Source: Thermococci archaeon
GTDB lineage: Archaea; Hadarchaeota; B88-G9
Length of the DNA stretch: 16,427 nt
Reading direction: 5' to 3'
Assembly (NCBI GenBank): GCA_003660555.1
Contig: QMUK01000019.1
Span: forward strand, 1-16,427
Positions 1-8,943 of the stretch are shown here, piece by piece; position 1 is the first letter of the stretch; every line of letters begins with the position of its first letter. Under the pieces are notes generated by a model that was given only the letters and a program-made list of their open reading frames with translations, ran no database searches and was not told the DNA's origin. The position numbers and the translations under genes are program-made.

Positions 1-371
1 ATTTCAGACTCTGTCCTCTGGCCTATCTTGGACTTGGTCTCCTCTAGCAGCTTAGGCAAACTTTCCATAGCTATTTCCACTTCCATATCACTATATTCGG
101 AAATGGTTATTATTCCATCGCCTTTGTCTGACAACATTCTCTCCATTGCGTCTTTTTCCTCAAATACCCTACTTCCCACCTCTTCCAGATAAGAGAGGAC
201 AATCTCTCCTTCACGAAAGAGTATGTAGCCATCCTCTAGCTTCCCATCTTCGGTTCTCCTAGTCACTCTAAGATATCCAGTGAACTTCTTCTTCTCTAGG
301 TCCTTTAATATGGTCTTCGTTTTCTTCTCTCCAATTTTGAAATGGCCTATGTCTCTACCCCTAGGTACCAA
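1..371 (-). CDS. DUF2226-like protein, N-terminal part (cut by window edge)
   Basis: About 123 codons are visible and the frame is still open at base 1, so the C-terminus lies outside. I chose a TTG start: an in-frame TAG lies two codons upstream, a GAGGTG-type ribosome-binding site sits just 5' of it, and the next ATG is deep inside the protein. The visible N-terminus reads VPRGRDIGHF, then ILKDLEKKKFTGYLRV, then a charged hairpin and GYILFREGEIVLSYLEE. That layout (short helix, 'F-x-G-Y-L-x-V', then 'I-L-F-x-x-G-E-I') is typical of the uncharacterised archaeal DUF2226 group and resembles DUF4388-type sensory domains. It is last in the visible operon, 30 bases after a Roadblock/LC7-like gene, which suggests joint work in small-GTPase or polarity-type regulation. 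The family name is from memory of the pattern; no biochemical function is known to me. Confidence 0.55.
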   Translation of the reverse strand, partial: MVPRGRDIGHFKIGEKKTKTILKDLEKKKFTGYLRVTRRTEDGKLEDGYILFREGEIVLSYLEEVGSRVFEEKDAMERMLSDKGDGIITISEYSDMEVEIAMESLPKLLEETKSKIGQRTESE

Positions 372-401
372 GGACTACACCTCTCAGCACTGTTTGTGAG
401 T

Positions 402-731
402 TTATATTAGGGATTCTATTTTTTGTACTGCCTCTTTAGCCTTTTTTATTGTGAATGCCAAAGAAAACTCGGATTCTAGGAATACTACCAGAGATATCCT
501 TTTTCCCAAAACTACTATAGAACTCATTTTTTCTCCGTCAAATATCCCGAATTCTAGGTCTCCTAATTCTGTCTCCTTTAGTCCTATGTTGTTCAGATAC
601 CCGACCAACGTTTGCGCCACGTCCTCCCCGCTTTCCCCTCTTTTGAACAATACGAAACCCTCCTGGGATACAACGTAGATCTCTCTCACTCCTTCTATCC
701 ATGATAGCTCTTCTAGAGGCTTCTCTATCAT
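402..731 (-). CDS. Roadblock/LC7-like protein (second of a tandem pair)
   Basis: This small single-domain protein of 109 residues is predicted cytoplasmic, with no signal or membrane segment. The pattern fits a Roadblock/LC7 alpha-beta fold: an N-terminal helix (IEKPLEELSWIEGV), a strand pair 'REIYVVSQEGFVLFKRG', a long middle helix (GEDVAQTLVGYLNNIGL), three further strands including SSIVVLGKRISLVVFLE, and a C-terminal helix (IKKAKEAVQKIESL). Roadblock proteins in prokaryotes commonly pair with small Ras-like GTPases as regulators; no GTPase of that type is visible here. The ATG lies one base after the stop of the preceding Roadblock-like gene, with a GGAGGGG site inside that gene's 3' end, so the two are very probably translationally coupled. 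The two are weakly similar in sequence but share length and order, so they may form a heterodimer. Assignment rests on fold pattern only. Confidence 0.6.
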   Translation of the reverse strand: MIEKPLEELSWIEGVREIYVVSQEGFVLFKRGESGEDVAQTLVGYLNNIGLKETELGDLEFGIFDGEKMSSIVVLGKRISLVVFLESEFSLAFTIKKAKEAVQKIESLI

Positions 732-732
732 G

Positions 733-1065
733 CTAGCCCCTCCCTATCCTCGAGAGTTGTAGTCTCACCCATCCTAGATTGGAGTTTTTCCCTCCTACAG
801 AGATGAGTATCTTTTCGTTCTCCATAACGGAGAACAAGTACCCTTTGCTAAATCCAATACTGATGCTCCTAATTCTTCCGAAATCTTTTAGGGTCTCAAA
901 CCCCTTCTCCCTAAAAACCGCTCTTATTAGTTCTAGCAAATCTCTCTTTTTAGTTAGAATTCCCTTTGGCTCCTCGATTTCAACTTCTCCTTTGTTAAGG
1001 TCAAGTATCGCTGAGCCAATTATTCCTTCGCTCCTATTTAGGTCAAGCATGACTCTCTCTATCAT
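733..1065 (-). CDS. Roadblock/LC7-like protein (first of a tandem pair)
   Basis: This protein has 110 residues. The segment 'GIIGSAILDLNKGEVEIEEP' resembles the Roadblock/LC7 first hairpin (usually 'G-v-x-g-a-x-v-x-d-x-x-G'), followed by a helix (KKRDLLELIRAVFREKG), two strands around 'RIRSISIGFSKGYLFSVM', a final strand 'EKILISVGG' and the C-terminal helix 'NLGWVRLQLSRI', also typical of the fold. The ATG is preceded by GGGGAGG five bases away. It starts 31 bases after the HD-domain gene and ends one base before the next Roadblock-like gene. It probably acts as a cytoplasmic adaptor or a GTPase regulator, by analogy with the family; the partner is unknown. The assignment is by pattern, and a Longin-type fold is the main alternative. 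Confidence 0.55.
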   Translation of the reverse strand: MIERVMLDLNRSEGIIGSAILDLNKGEVEIEEPKGILTKKRDLLELIRAVFREKGFETLKDFGRIRSISIGFSKGYLFSVMENEKILISVGGKNSNLGWVRLQLSRIGRG

Positions 1066-1096
1066 ATAGTTGCCTCCCCTTTTCGTCTTTGAATTA

Positions 1097-1645
1097 TCAT
1101 TTATTTAACTTTCCCCAGAGCTCTTCGAGGGCTGACTTCTCATTTGGAAAGAATTCGAAGACTTCTTTTGAATTCATTGCGTTTTTAAATCTGTCCAACC
1201 TCCTCCTATTGTCTAAGGAGTATTCATACGCTTGCAAGACCATTTCTAATTTATCTGATGCAATAACTAGCTTAGCTTCCCTGCTTTCCCCATTTATTAG
1301 TTCTGAATGTATCTTTCTGAGTTTCTCCCTCAGTTCATCCGGAAGCTCAGAGGTCATCTCCCTGAATATTTCTCTCTCGACGTCTTTTTTCTTTTCCTTC
1401 CCTATTTTTCTCCATCCCATCTCAGTGACGTCCCCGATCACTGCCTCGACTAGGTCGTGAATGAGAGCCATGACTGCTACTTTCCCCACGTCTAGACCTA
1501 ACTCCATTGCCTTCAGCGTTGCTATGAGTGTAGTCCTAAAGGTATGCTCTGCTACACTCTCTCCAAGTATGCCTTCGATACACCATCCCGTTCTAGGAAC
1601 GTTCTTCAATTTCCCTGCTCTATGGAGGAATTGAAGGACGTTCAA
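1097..1645 (-). CDS. HD-domain phosphohydrolase, HDDC2/YfbR-like (putative 5'-deoxynucleotidase)
   Basis: This protein of 182 residues carries the metal ligands of an HD phosphohydrolase: H34 in 'VAEHTFR', H63-D64 in 'ALIHDLVEA', the following E67 and D72 in 'VIGDV', and D131 in 'VIASDKLE'. The layout 'GESVAEHT...HDLVEAVIGDV' is that of the HDDC2/YfbR branch, whose characterised members remove phosphate from deoxynucleoside 5'-monophosphates. The true substrate here is not established. The start is TTG: GGAGGTG lies five bases upstream, no other start codon is in frame before it, and the protein begins at the usual first helix (NVLQFLHRAGKLK). It heads an operon with two Roadblock-like genes and a DUF2226-like gene, and is divergent from sepF across about 80 bases. 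Confidence 0.8.
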   Translation of the reverse strand: MNVLQFLHRAGKLKNVPRTGWCIEGILGESVAEHTFRTTLIATLKAMELGLDVGKVAVMALIHDLVEAVIGDVTEMGWRKIGKEKKKDVEREIFREMTSELPDELREKLRKIHSELINGESREAKLVIASDKLEMVLQAYEYSLDNRRRLDRFKNAMNSKEVFEFFPNEKSALEELWGKLNK

Positions 1646-1723
1646 TTCAACACCTCCACGGTCCTATTACTAAAGATAAATTATTTATGTATGTGTCATC
1701 ATAATACTGAGGGAGGGATAGAA
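1646..1723. promoter_or_regulatory. Divergent promoter region, HD operon / sepF
   Basis: An AT-rich core at about 1672-1690 (AAAGATAAATTATTTATG) can supply a TATA-like box in both directions. For sepF its centre lies about 27 bases before a possible start near 1711, where a GGGAGGG ribosome-binding site (1711-1717) leads to the ATG at 1724. For the HD gene the same core is followed by GGAGGTG close to the TTG at 1645. The box is inferred from composition and spacing. Confidence 0.5.
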
Positions 1724-2128
1724 ATGGGTTTCAGGAGGAGAAGGGTTAGAGAGAAGTCTACCGAGGAATACCCTACCCCTTATGAGTATCCAGCATATTA
1801 TCCAAGGAGACGTGACGAGTCTCTAGAAATAACTGAATATGAGGAGGATTTGCTCAGAGAGGAAGAGTTGATTGCCCAAGAAGAAATATACATAAAATCT
1901 ATGCCACTTTCCTCGGCAGGAGACGTGCACAGAGTAGTAGAGGAACTCAAGAAGGGAAACATAGTGATAATAAACGTTCAACCTCTAGCAAACAAAGATG
2001 CAGTTGAGCTGAAAAAGGCCATAGAGCAGTTGAAGGGAATATGTGAGGGCATCGGAGGAGACATAGCTGGAATATGTGAAGAAAGAGTGATAGTCACTCC
2101 TCCATACGTTAAGATATGGAAGGGATAA
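1724..2128 (+). CDS. sepF: SepF, archaeal cell-division protein (FtsZ membrane anchor)
   Basis: Archaeal SepF links FtsZ to the membrane at the division site. The C-terminal 75 residues show the SepF fold: 'IYIKSMPLSSAGDVHRVVEE', then 'GNIVIINVQPL', a helix 'DAVELKKAIEQLKGI', then 'GGDIAGICEERVIVTPPYVKIW'. I start at the ATG preceded by GGGAGGG, giving 134 residues and the 'MGF' beginning known in archaeal SepF. The frame stays open another 60 codons upstream, but that stretch is antisense to the HD gene and looks non-coding. Residues 2-60 are a charged, Tyr/Pro-rich linker with an RRRR run and another RRR. The short hydrophobic membrane-targeting helix usual at the N-terminus is not obvious. 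It converges on aCPSF1 with only eight bases between stops. No ftsZ is in the window. Confidence 0.85.
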   Translation: MGFRRRRVREKSTEEYPTPYEYPAYYPRRRDESLEITEYEEDLLREEELIAQEEIYIKSMPLSSAGDVHRVVEELKKGNIVIINVQPLANKDAVELKKAIEQLKGICEGIGGDIAGICEERVIVTPPYVKIWKG

Positions 2129-2136
2129 TTTGAGAG

Positions 2137-4074
2137 TCACTTGAGCCTTATGGTCTCGAGGTTTTGGGGACACCTAGTTTCTAGTCTCATTCCCTTGTAA
2201 ACACTACTAGCTATGTCTAGGCATTTGCTGTTCTCCCCATGGCAGAATATGACCCTTTCCGGCCTAGGGTGTATCTTTCCTATGTACCCCATGAGCTGTC
2301 TCCTGTCACTGTGTCCGCTAAATCCGTCTATAGTCTTAACTTCCATTTTTACCTCTACGTATTCCCCTTTGCCCTCTCTTTGTCCTATTTGGACTACATC
2401 TTTTCCCTTCTGAACCTCTCTTCCTAGAGATCCTTCAGCCTGATAAGCTACGAAGACTATGGTGTTTCTCTCATCTATTGCCAGTTCCCTGAAGTACTCT
2501 ATGACTGGGCCACCAGTCATCATTCCTGAAGTAGAAAGTATGACGAACGGTCCCTTTTCCTCTATTACTTCGTGTCTCCTCTCCTCATCTTCTACTTTTT
2601 CGAATATCTCAGAAAGAAAAGGATTCATTCCCTCTTGAAATATGAGATCCCTTATTTCCTTTCTCATGTAATTGGGATAAGCTGTGTGTATAGCTGTAGC
2701 CTCCCATATCATTCCGTCCAAGAAGACTGTTACGTCCTCTAAGAGTTTGCTTCTAGCATATTCTTCTAGGACTACCATTACTTCCTGAGCCCTACCGACT
2801 CCCATTACTGGTACGAGGACCTTTCCTCCCCTTTTCAGTGTGTTTATCACAGTTCTAACGAGTTCTTTCTCTGCTTCCTTTCTAGGAGGCTGTATGTCCT
2901 CACTTCCTCCATAGGTACTCTCTGATATTAGTGTTTCAACCCTAGGAAATTGATATTTGGCAGATTCTAGTAGCCTAGTCCCTCCAAATTTAAAATCTCC
3001 TGTGTAGACCACATTGTAGAGCCCTTCTCCTACATGTAGATGTACTATGGCTGAACCCAGAATGTGCCCAGCGTTGTGCAAAGTAAGTCTCACTTCTGGT
3101 GTGATATCTGTAGTCTCTCCATATTCCAAGGGTATGCAATGTTTTATGAATTCCTTTACCTCTTTCTTTGTGTATGGTGGGTTTCCCTCTCCCCTGTCCG
3201 ACTTATCGATTATCTCAAGGTAGTCCATGACCAAGAGGGTCACTAGGTCTCTAGTCGGTGGTGTACAATACACTGGGCCGTCGTATCCGTACTTATACAG
3301 ATAGGGAACGAATCCACTGTGATCTAAGTGAGCGTGAGTTATCACTACTGCGTCTAGCATGTCGAATCTGCTTACCTCAGGTGCATTCAAGTATGGATAA
3401 GCTTTCTCTGGATCGTTGTGGGCTACGTTTATTCCACAGTCTAGCAATATCCTACTCTCTGGCCCTCTCCTGCTTCCCGTTTGAAAGAGTATTGCAGACC
3501 TACCAACTTCTCTGAAGCCTCCTAGGCCTGTGATTCTTATCCAGGAGGTCTTGTCTAACGGTTCTCTGTGTATTAGCTTCCCTATTCTCCTTAAAATTGC
3601 TCTTCTCTCCTTGCTTTCAGTTTGAAGCATATTTCTTATTCTCTTTATTGTTTTAGATTCTATCGGTGGAGTTCTTATTGGCTCTGGTGTCCACCTAACT
3701 TTGCTGGTTATTTCTCTCACTAATTCTCCTTTTTTTCCTATAACTAAGCCGGGCTTTCTTGCCTCTATTATGACCTTTCCCATAACTGGATCGAAATTTA
3801 TGGATGTTATATCAGCCTCTTGTGGGACTATCTCTAATATCTTTTTCTTAGCTTCTTCCATATCCATTAGAACGTCTGGGTCTGGTCTAACTTCCACTCT
3901 TTTTCTTATTTCTTTGGCCAAATTTCTTATCAGATCACCATCTTCTAGGAGAATAGCTGGATTCCTCGTATAGATTATTATCTTTGGACCTTCCGCCCAT
4001 ATCCCAGAAATTAACTCAGGATATTTTATTTTCTCGATTATCGCTTTCCTAATGTCTTTAGGGACATTTGTCAT
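2137..4074 (-). CDS. aCPSF1: KH-domain beta-CASP ribonuclease / transcription termination factor
   Basis: This is the archaeal homologue of the eukaryotic 3'-end endonuclease CPSF73. Family members cut RNA, often in U-rich tracts after genes, and bring about transcription termination. The 645 residues match family length. Residues 1-140 form the N-terminal KH region, with the KH loop 'VIGKKGE' at 111-117. The metallo-beta-lactamase core follows: 'THAHLDH' at 246-252, the later ligand H337 in 'GHILG', and 'TGD' at 358-360. The beta-CASP part holds 'STSGMMTGG' and 'FSGHSDRRQL', the last supplying a late catalytic His. The ATG lies one base after the psmB stop, so the two genes form a bicistronic unit; the same adjacency is known in Methanocaldococcus (MJ1237-MJ1236) and Pyrococcus. 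No separate promoter is seen. Nothing essential is missing. Confidence 0.95.
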   Translation of the reverse strand: MTNVPKDIRKAIIEKIKYPELISGIWAEGPKIIIYTRNPAILLEDGDLIRNLAKEIRKRVEVRPDPDVLMDMEEAKKKILEIVPQEADITSINFDPVMGKVIIEARKPGLVIGKKGELVREITSKVRWTPEPIRTPPIESKTIKRIRNMLQTESKERRAILRRIGKLIHREPLDKTSWIRITGLGGFREVGRSAILFQTGSRRGPESRILLDCGINVAHNDPEKAYPYLNAPEVSRFDMLDAVVITHAHLDHSGFVPYLYKYGYDGPVYCTPPTRDLVTLLVMDYLEIIDKSDRGEGNPPYTKKEVKEFIKHCIPLEYGETTDITPEVRLTLHNAGHILGSAIVHLHVGEGLYNVVYTGDFKFGGTRLLESAKYQFPRVETLISESTYGGSEDIQPPRKEAEKELVRTVINTLKRGGKVLVPVMGVGRAQEVMVVLEEYARSKLLEDVTVFLDGMIWEATAIHTAYPNYMRKEIRDLIFQEGMNPFLSEIFEKVEDEERRHEVIEEKGPFVILSTSGMMTGGPVIEYFRELAIDERNTIVFVAYQAEGSLGREVQKGKDVVQIGQREGKGEYVEVKMEVKTIDGFSGHSDRRQLMGYIGKIHPRPERVIFCHGENSKCLDIASSVYKGMRLETRCPQNLETIRLK

Positions 4075-4075
4075 G

Positions 4076-4711
4076 CTATCCCCTTATTTTATTGAGAATC
4101 TCCTCTACTTCTCTAGGGGAATATTCCCTAAAGCCCTTCTCGAAGTCTACAGAGGCCAGAGATATTCCATTTCCTGAGGCTGTGTCTCTTTGCATTGCTG
4201 CCCAAACTGCTTTTACAGCCACTTCTACTCCTTTGTCTATGTCTATGTCCTCTGAATACTCGCTTTCTAATACACCTAAAGCATATGGTGAGCCTGATCC
4301 TGTTGCTATTAGTTTGTCCTCGGTTATTCCTCCGAATATGTCCAATGAGAACATCCTAGGACTGTCATCGACTCCTCCTACGACTAAGTTCGTTACGAGT
4401 GGGAATAACCTCCAAGAGTGTAGTACCGTGGAGGCCAAGTTCACCATGCTCTTCACTGGTATTGGCCTTCCTACTCTCACTTTGTAAAGTTTGGCATGTA
4501 TTCCCATGAGATTGGTCATTGACTGGGCATCTCCCACTACTCCAGCTATGGTCACTCCTATGTGGTCGTCTACTTTGTATATTTTTCTGGCTTCCTTCGA
4601 GGCCACCATGTATCCCACGGTAGCTCTCTTGTCAGTTGCTAGAACTACTCCGTCCTTACACACCAAGCCCACAGTAGTCGTGCCCTTAAAAGTCATCTCC
4701 GATAACTCCAT
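4076..4711 (-). CDS. psmB: 20S proteasome beta subunit (catalytic)
   Basis: This is the proteolytic subunit of the archaeal 20S proteasome, an N-terminal threonine hydrolase that assembles with PsmA. The 10-residue propeptide ends in Gly10, and self-cleavage at 'KG|TTTVG' would expose Thr11 as the nucleophile. In mature numbering the expected partners are present: D17 (D27 here), K33 (K43, in 'EARKIY'), S129 (S139, in 'GSGSP'), D166 (D176) and S169 (S179) in 'RDTASG'. The 211 residues are normal for the family. The ATG has GGAGGTG five bases upstream and a strong TATA box about 46 bases upstream. It leads the psmB-aCPSF1 pair. The alpha subunit gene is not in the window; the PAN ATPase that feeds this protease lies about 9 kb away on the other strand. 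Confidence 0.97.
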   Translation of the reverse strand: MELSEMTFKGTTTVGLVCKDGVVLATDKRATVGYMVASKEARKIYKVDDHIGVTIAGVVGDAQSMTNLMGIHAKLYKVRVGRPIPVKSMVNLASTVLHSWRLFPLVTNLVVGGVDDSPRMFSLDIFGGITEDKLIATGSGSPYALGVLESEYSEDIDIDKGVEVAVKAVWAAMQRDTASGNGISLASVDFEKGFREYSPREVEEILNKIRG

Positions 4712-4838
4712 TCGTGCACCTCCGAAAAAGAACTGGTCCCTTCTTGAAGGAAAACATATATAAACTTTCCCCCGATTTGCAGCGATATCTGTCTCCTCGC
4801 TATGGCTTCGGGAATGCTTGACTGTGAATGAATTCCTC
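4712..4838 (-). promoter_or_regulatory. psmB-aCPSF1 promoter (TATA box at 4757-4764)
   Basis: Read on the minus strand, the spacer holds GGGGGAAAGTTTATATATG: a purine-rich BRE-like stretch followed by a consensus archaeal TATA box. Transcription should begin roughly 25-27 bases on, near 4733, leaving a leader of about 20 bases that carries GGAGGTG before the psmB ATG. A weak hairpin (AGCGA/TCGCT, 4781-4785 with 4797-4801) lies upstream, between this promoter and the oxidoreductase beta stop; it has no U-tract and I attach little weight to it. Confidence 0.75.
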
Positions 4839-7602
<2,764 letters not shown>

Positions 7603-7615
7603 AGCATCACCGTTA

Positions 7616-7924
7616 TTAGTCAGCTACTCTAGCTTCCTCGTATACTACCTCATCAGGGAAGCCCTCTAGACCCAGGGTGTGACCCAAGTGTTCTTCTAAT
7701 TCGTCAGGCAATAGTATTGCCCTTTTGCAAGTTAAACAGTACACCCATCCTCTATCTGAGATTGTTCTCTTAACTTCTCCCTCTGATCTCTCTTCAAAAT
7801 ACTCACATTCTACATCTTCATCGTCGGCAGCTAGAATTATTAACTTTCCTTTCTTTGTGCAGAGGACAAAATATTCATAGATCCAATGGGGTGCTGAGTG
7901 TAGGCACTCTATGCATCTGGGCAT
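7616..7924 (-). CDS. Small Cys-rich, probably zinc-binding protein upstream of the oxidoreductase
   Basis: I do not recognise the family. From the ATG the protein has 102 residues and two candidate metal sites. The first is four cysteines, C4-x2-C7, C22 and C40. The second is C63-x2-C66 followed by H79-x2-H82 ('YCLTCKRAILL...HLGH'), a C2H2-finger-like spacing. The C-terminus is acidic. A GTG nine bases further upstream is in frame, but AGGTG, which contains that GTG, sits six bases before the ATG and makes a good ribosome-binding site, so I prefer the ATG at 7924. It is first in an operon with the two oxidoreductase subunits, 13 bases ahead of alpha. It could be a regulator, an assembly factor or an unrelated passenger. 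The four-Cys site could in principle bind iron-sulfur instead of zinc. Confidence 0.75.
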   Translation of the reverse strand: MPRCIECLHSAPHWIYEYFVLCTKKGKLIILAADDEDVECEYFEERSEGEVKRTISDRGWVYCLTCKRAILLPDELEEHLGHTLGLEGFPDEVVYEEARVAD

Positions 7925-7955
7925 GTCTTGCACCTTTCTTAGATTTCTCAGAGAC

Positions 7956-7972
7956 TTGAAAAGTTTTTACTT
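7956..7972 (-). promoter_or_regulatory. Possible TATA region for the Cys-rich/oxidoreductase operon
   Basis: On the minus strand AGTAAAAACTTTTCAA lies 32-48 bases before the ATG at 7924, at a distance that would place the start of transcription close to the ribosome-binding site. It departs from the TATA consensus, so this is tentative. Confidence 0.35.
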
Positions 7973-7984
7973 CTATCTTCAGCC

Positions 7985-8100
7985 CTGCTAGATTAAATTA
8001 ATTTGTTGTGTTTTCAATCCCCTAAATGTGTCTCTAGCCTAGAGGAGGTCACAATAAATTCCCACATAAGCTCATAATTATCCTTACAGTCAGCTCAATC
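7985..8100. other. Unassigned part of the longest intergenic spacer
   Basis: This is the central part of the longest gap between genes. It is AT-rich, holds an interrupted palindrome CTCTAG-C-CTAGAG (8032-8044) and a perfect Shine-Dalgarno-like AGGAGGT (8043-8049) with no ATG, GTG or TTG at a useful distance. I find no tRNA, no ORF of note and no repeated unit. It may simply separate the two divergent promoters. Confidence 0.4.
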
Positions 8101-8140
8101 GATAAATTTTTATGTCAGAAGTTCCACTCCAACTGAGGGA
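8101..8140 (+). promoter_or_regulatory. Promoter and ribosome-binding site of the exported-protein gene
   Basis: GATAAATTTTTATG (8101-8114) is a TATA-like box about 39 bases before the ATG at 8146. GAGGGA (8135-8140) follows with five bases to the start codon. The spacing implies a leader of roughly 12 bases. Confidence 0.55.
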
Positions 8141-8145
8141 TTCGG

Positions 8146-8931
8146 ATGAAGTTCCAGAGATTGGTGTTGTTGGGAATAGTGATCCTAGCTTTAATAACAA
8201 CATTCTATTTGTATCTTGGAGAGGAGGAGGTCAGTGCAGATAAAATAAGAGAACTAGCCTTAATAGCCAGTGAAAAACAAGATTACTATAAATTCAACGG
8301 GGTCTTGACCATTGAATCGGGGGTGATGTCAGCTAGAATGGAACAAAAGGGCACAGTAGACTGTGTAGATAAAAGGATACTAATCGAAATGAAAGGAGAG
8401 ATGAAAATAATGGACAAGGAGGTCTCTATGGATGGGGAAGAATATCTAATTGGAGACACCCTTTACATGAAGATCAATTTCAATGGGAAAGAAGGGGAGT
8501 GGTACAAGATGGAATTTCCAAGTATTGGAGATGCTTGGTCAATGAATCAGGGAGAACTCTTTTTAGAAATGCTAGAAGATGCGGAAGTATTCAGACTGAA
8601 GGACGAAGTAGTTAAAGGTGAGGATTGCTTTGTGTTAAGAGTGAAATTCAGTCCAGAGAGTATAGATAAGATGTATAAGATGTATAGCAACCTTATGGGA
8701 ATGAAAATGGACGTAGACTTAGACAAGGCAGAATTGGAGGGTAAATATTGGATTTCAAAAGAATCCATGCTGATCGTCAAAGCTGAAAGTACCTCTAGGC
8801 TTTACCTCAAAAAGGGAGGGATCAAAATTCCAATCGAGGTAAAAGGCACATACTATTTCTACGACTACGGAGTCCCTGTGAGAATACAACTTCCTCCGGA
8901 GGCAGAAAATGCTACTCCAACTGAGAGGTGA
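8146..8931 (+). CDS. Membrane-anchored exported protein, LolA/LppX-like beta fold suspected
   Basis: The 261-residue protein starts with a single hydrophobic segment at about 6-24 (LVLLGIVILALITTFYLYL) behind a KxxR start. There is no lipobox cysteine and no clear cleavage site, so it is probably held by this helix with the rest outside the cell. The remainder is mainly alternating strands with recurring motifs such as 'KFNGVLTIES', 'MEQKGTVDCVDKRILIEMKG', 'EEYLIGDTLYMKI', 'EGEWYKMEF' and 'EGKYWISKESMLIVKAE'. This resembles the repeated-hairpin half-barrels of LolA/LppX and similar archaeal exported proteins, but I cannot name a family. Two cysteines (C72-ish in 'TVDCV' and one in 'GEDCFVL') could form a disulfide. 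A Met-rich stretch (MYKMYSNLMGMKMDVD) stands out. It is monocistronic and converges on the helicase with 12 bases between stops. Confidence 0.75.
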   Translation: MKFQRLVLLGIVILALITTFYLYLGEEEVSADKIRELALIASEKQDYYKFNGVLTIESGVMSARMEQKGTVDCVDKRILIEMKGEMKIMDKEVSMDGEEYLIGDTLYMKINFNGKEGEWYKMEFPSIGDAWSMNQGELFLEMLEDAEVFRLKDEVVKGEDCFVLRVKFSPESIDKMYKMYSNLMGMKMDVDLDKAELEGKYWISKESMLIVKAESTSRLYLKKGGIKIPIEVKGTYYFYDYGVPVRIQLPPEAENATPTER

Positions 8932-8943
8932 TTCCGTAGCTAA

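Noticed and set aside
1544-1723. 60-codon in-frame upstream extension of sepF
   Set aside because: It is antisense to the HD gene, has unlike composition, and the ATG at 1724 has a strong ribosome-binding site and the expected MGF start.
4781-4801. AGCGA/TCGCT hairpin between the oxidoreductase beta stop and psmB as a terminator
   Set aside because: Five-base stem with an 11-base loop and no U-tract; not convincing.
7925-7933. GTG start at 7933 for the small Cys-rich protein
   Set aside because: No ribosome-binding site precedes it; the AGGTG containing that GTG is well placed to serve the ATG at 7924.
8011-8022. GTTTTCAATCCC-like motif reminiscent of a CRISPR repeat end
   Set aside because: Single copy with no second repeat or spacer spacing anywhere in the gap.
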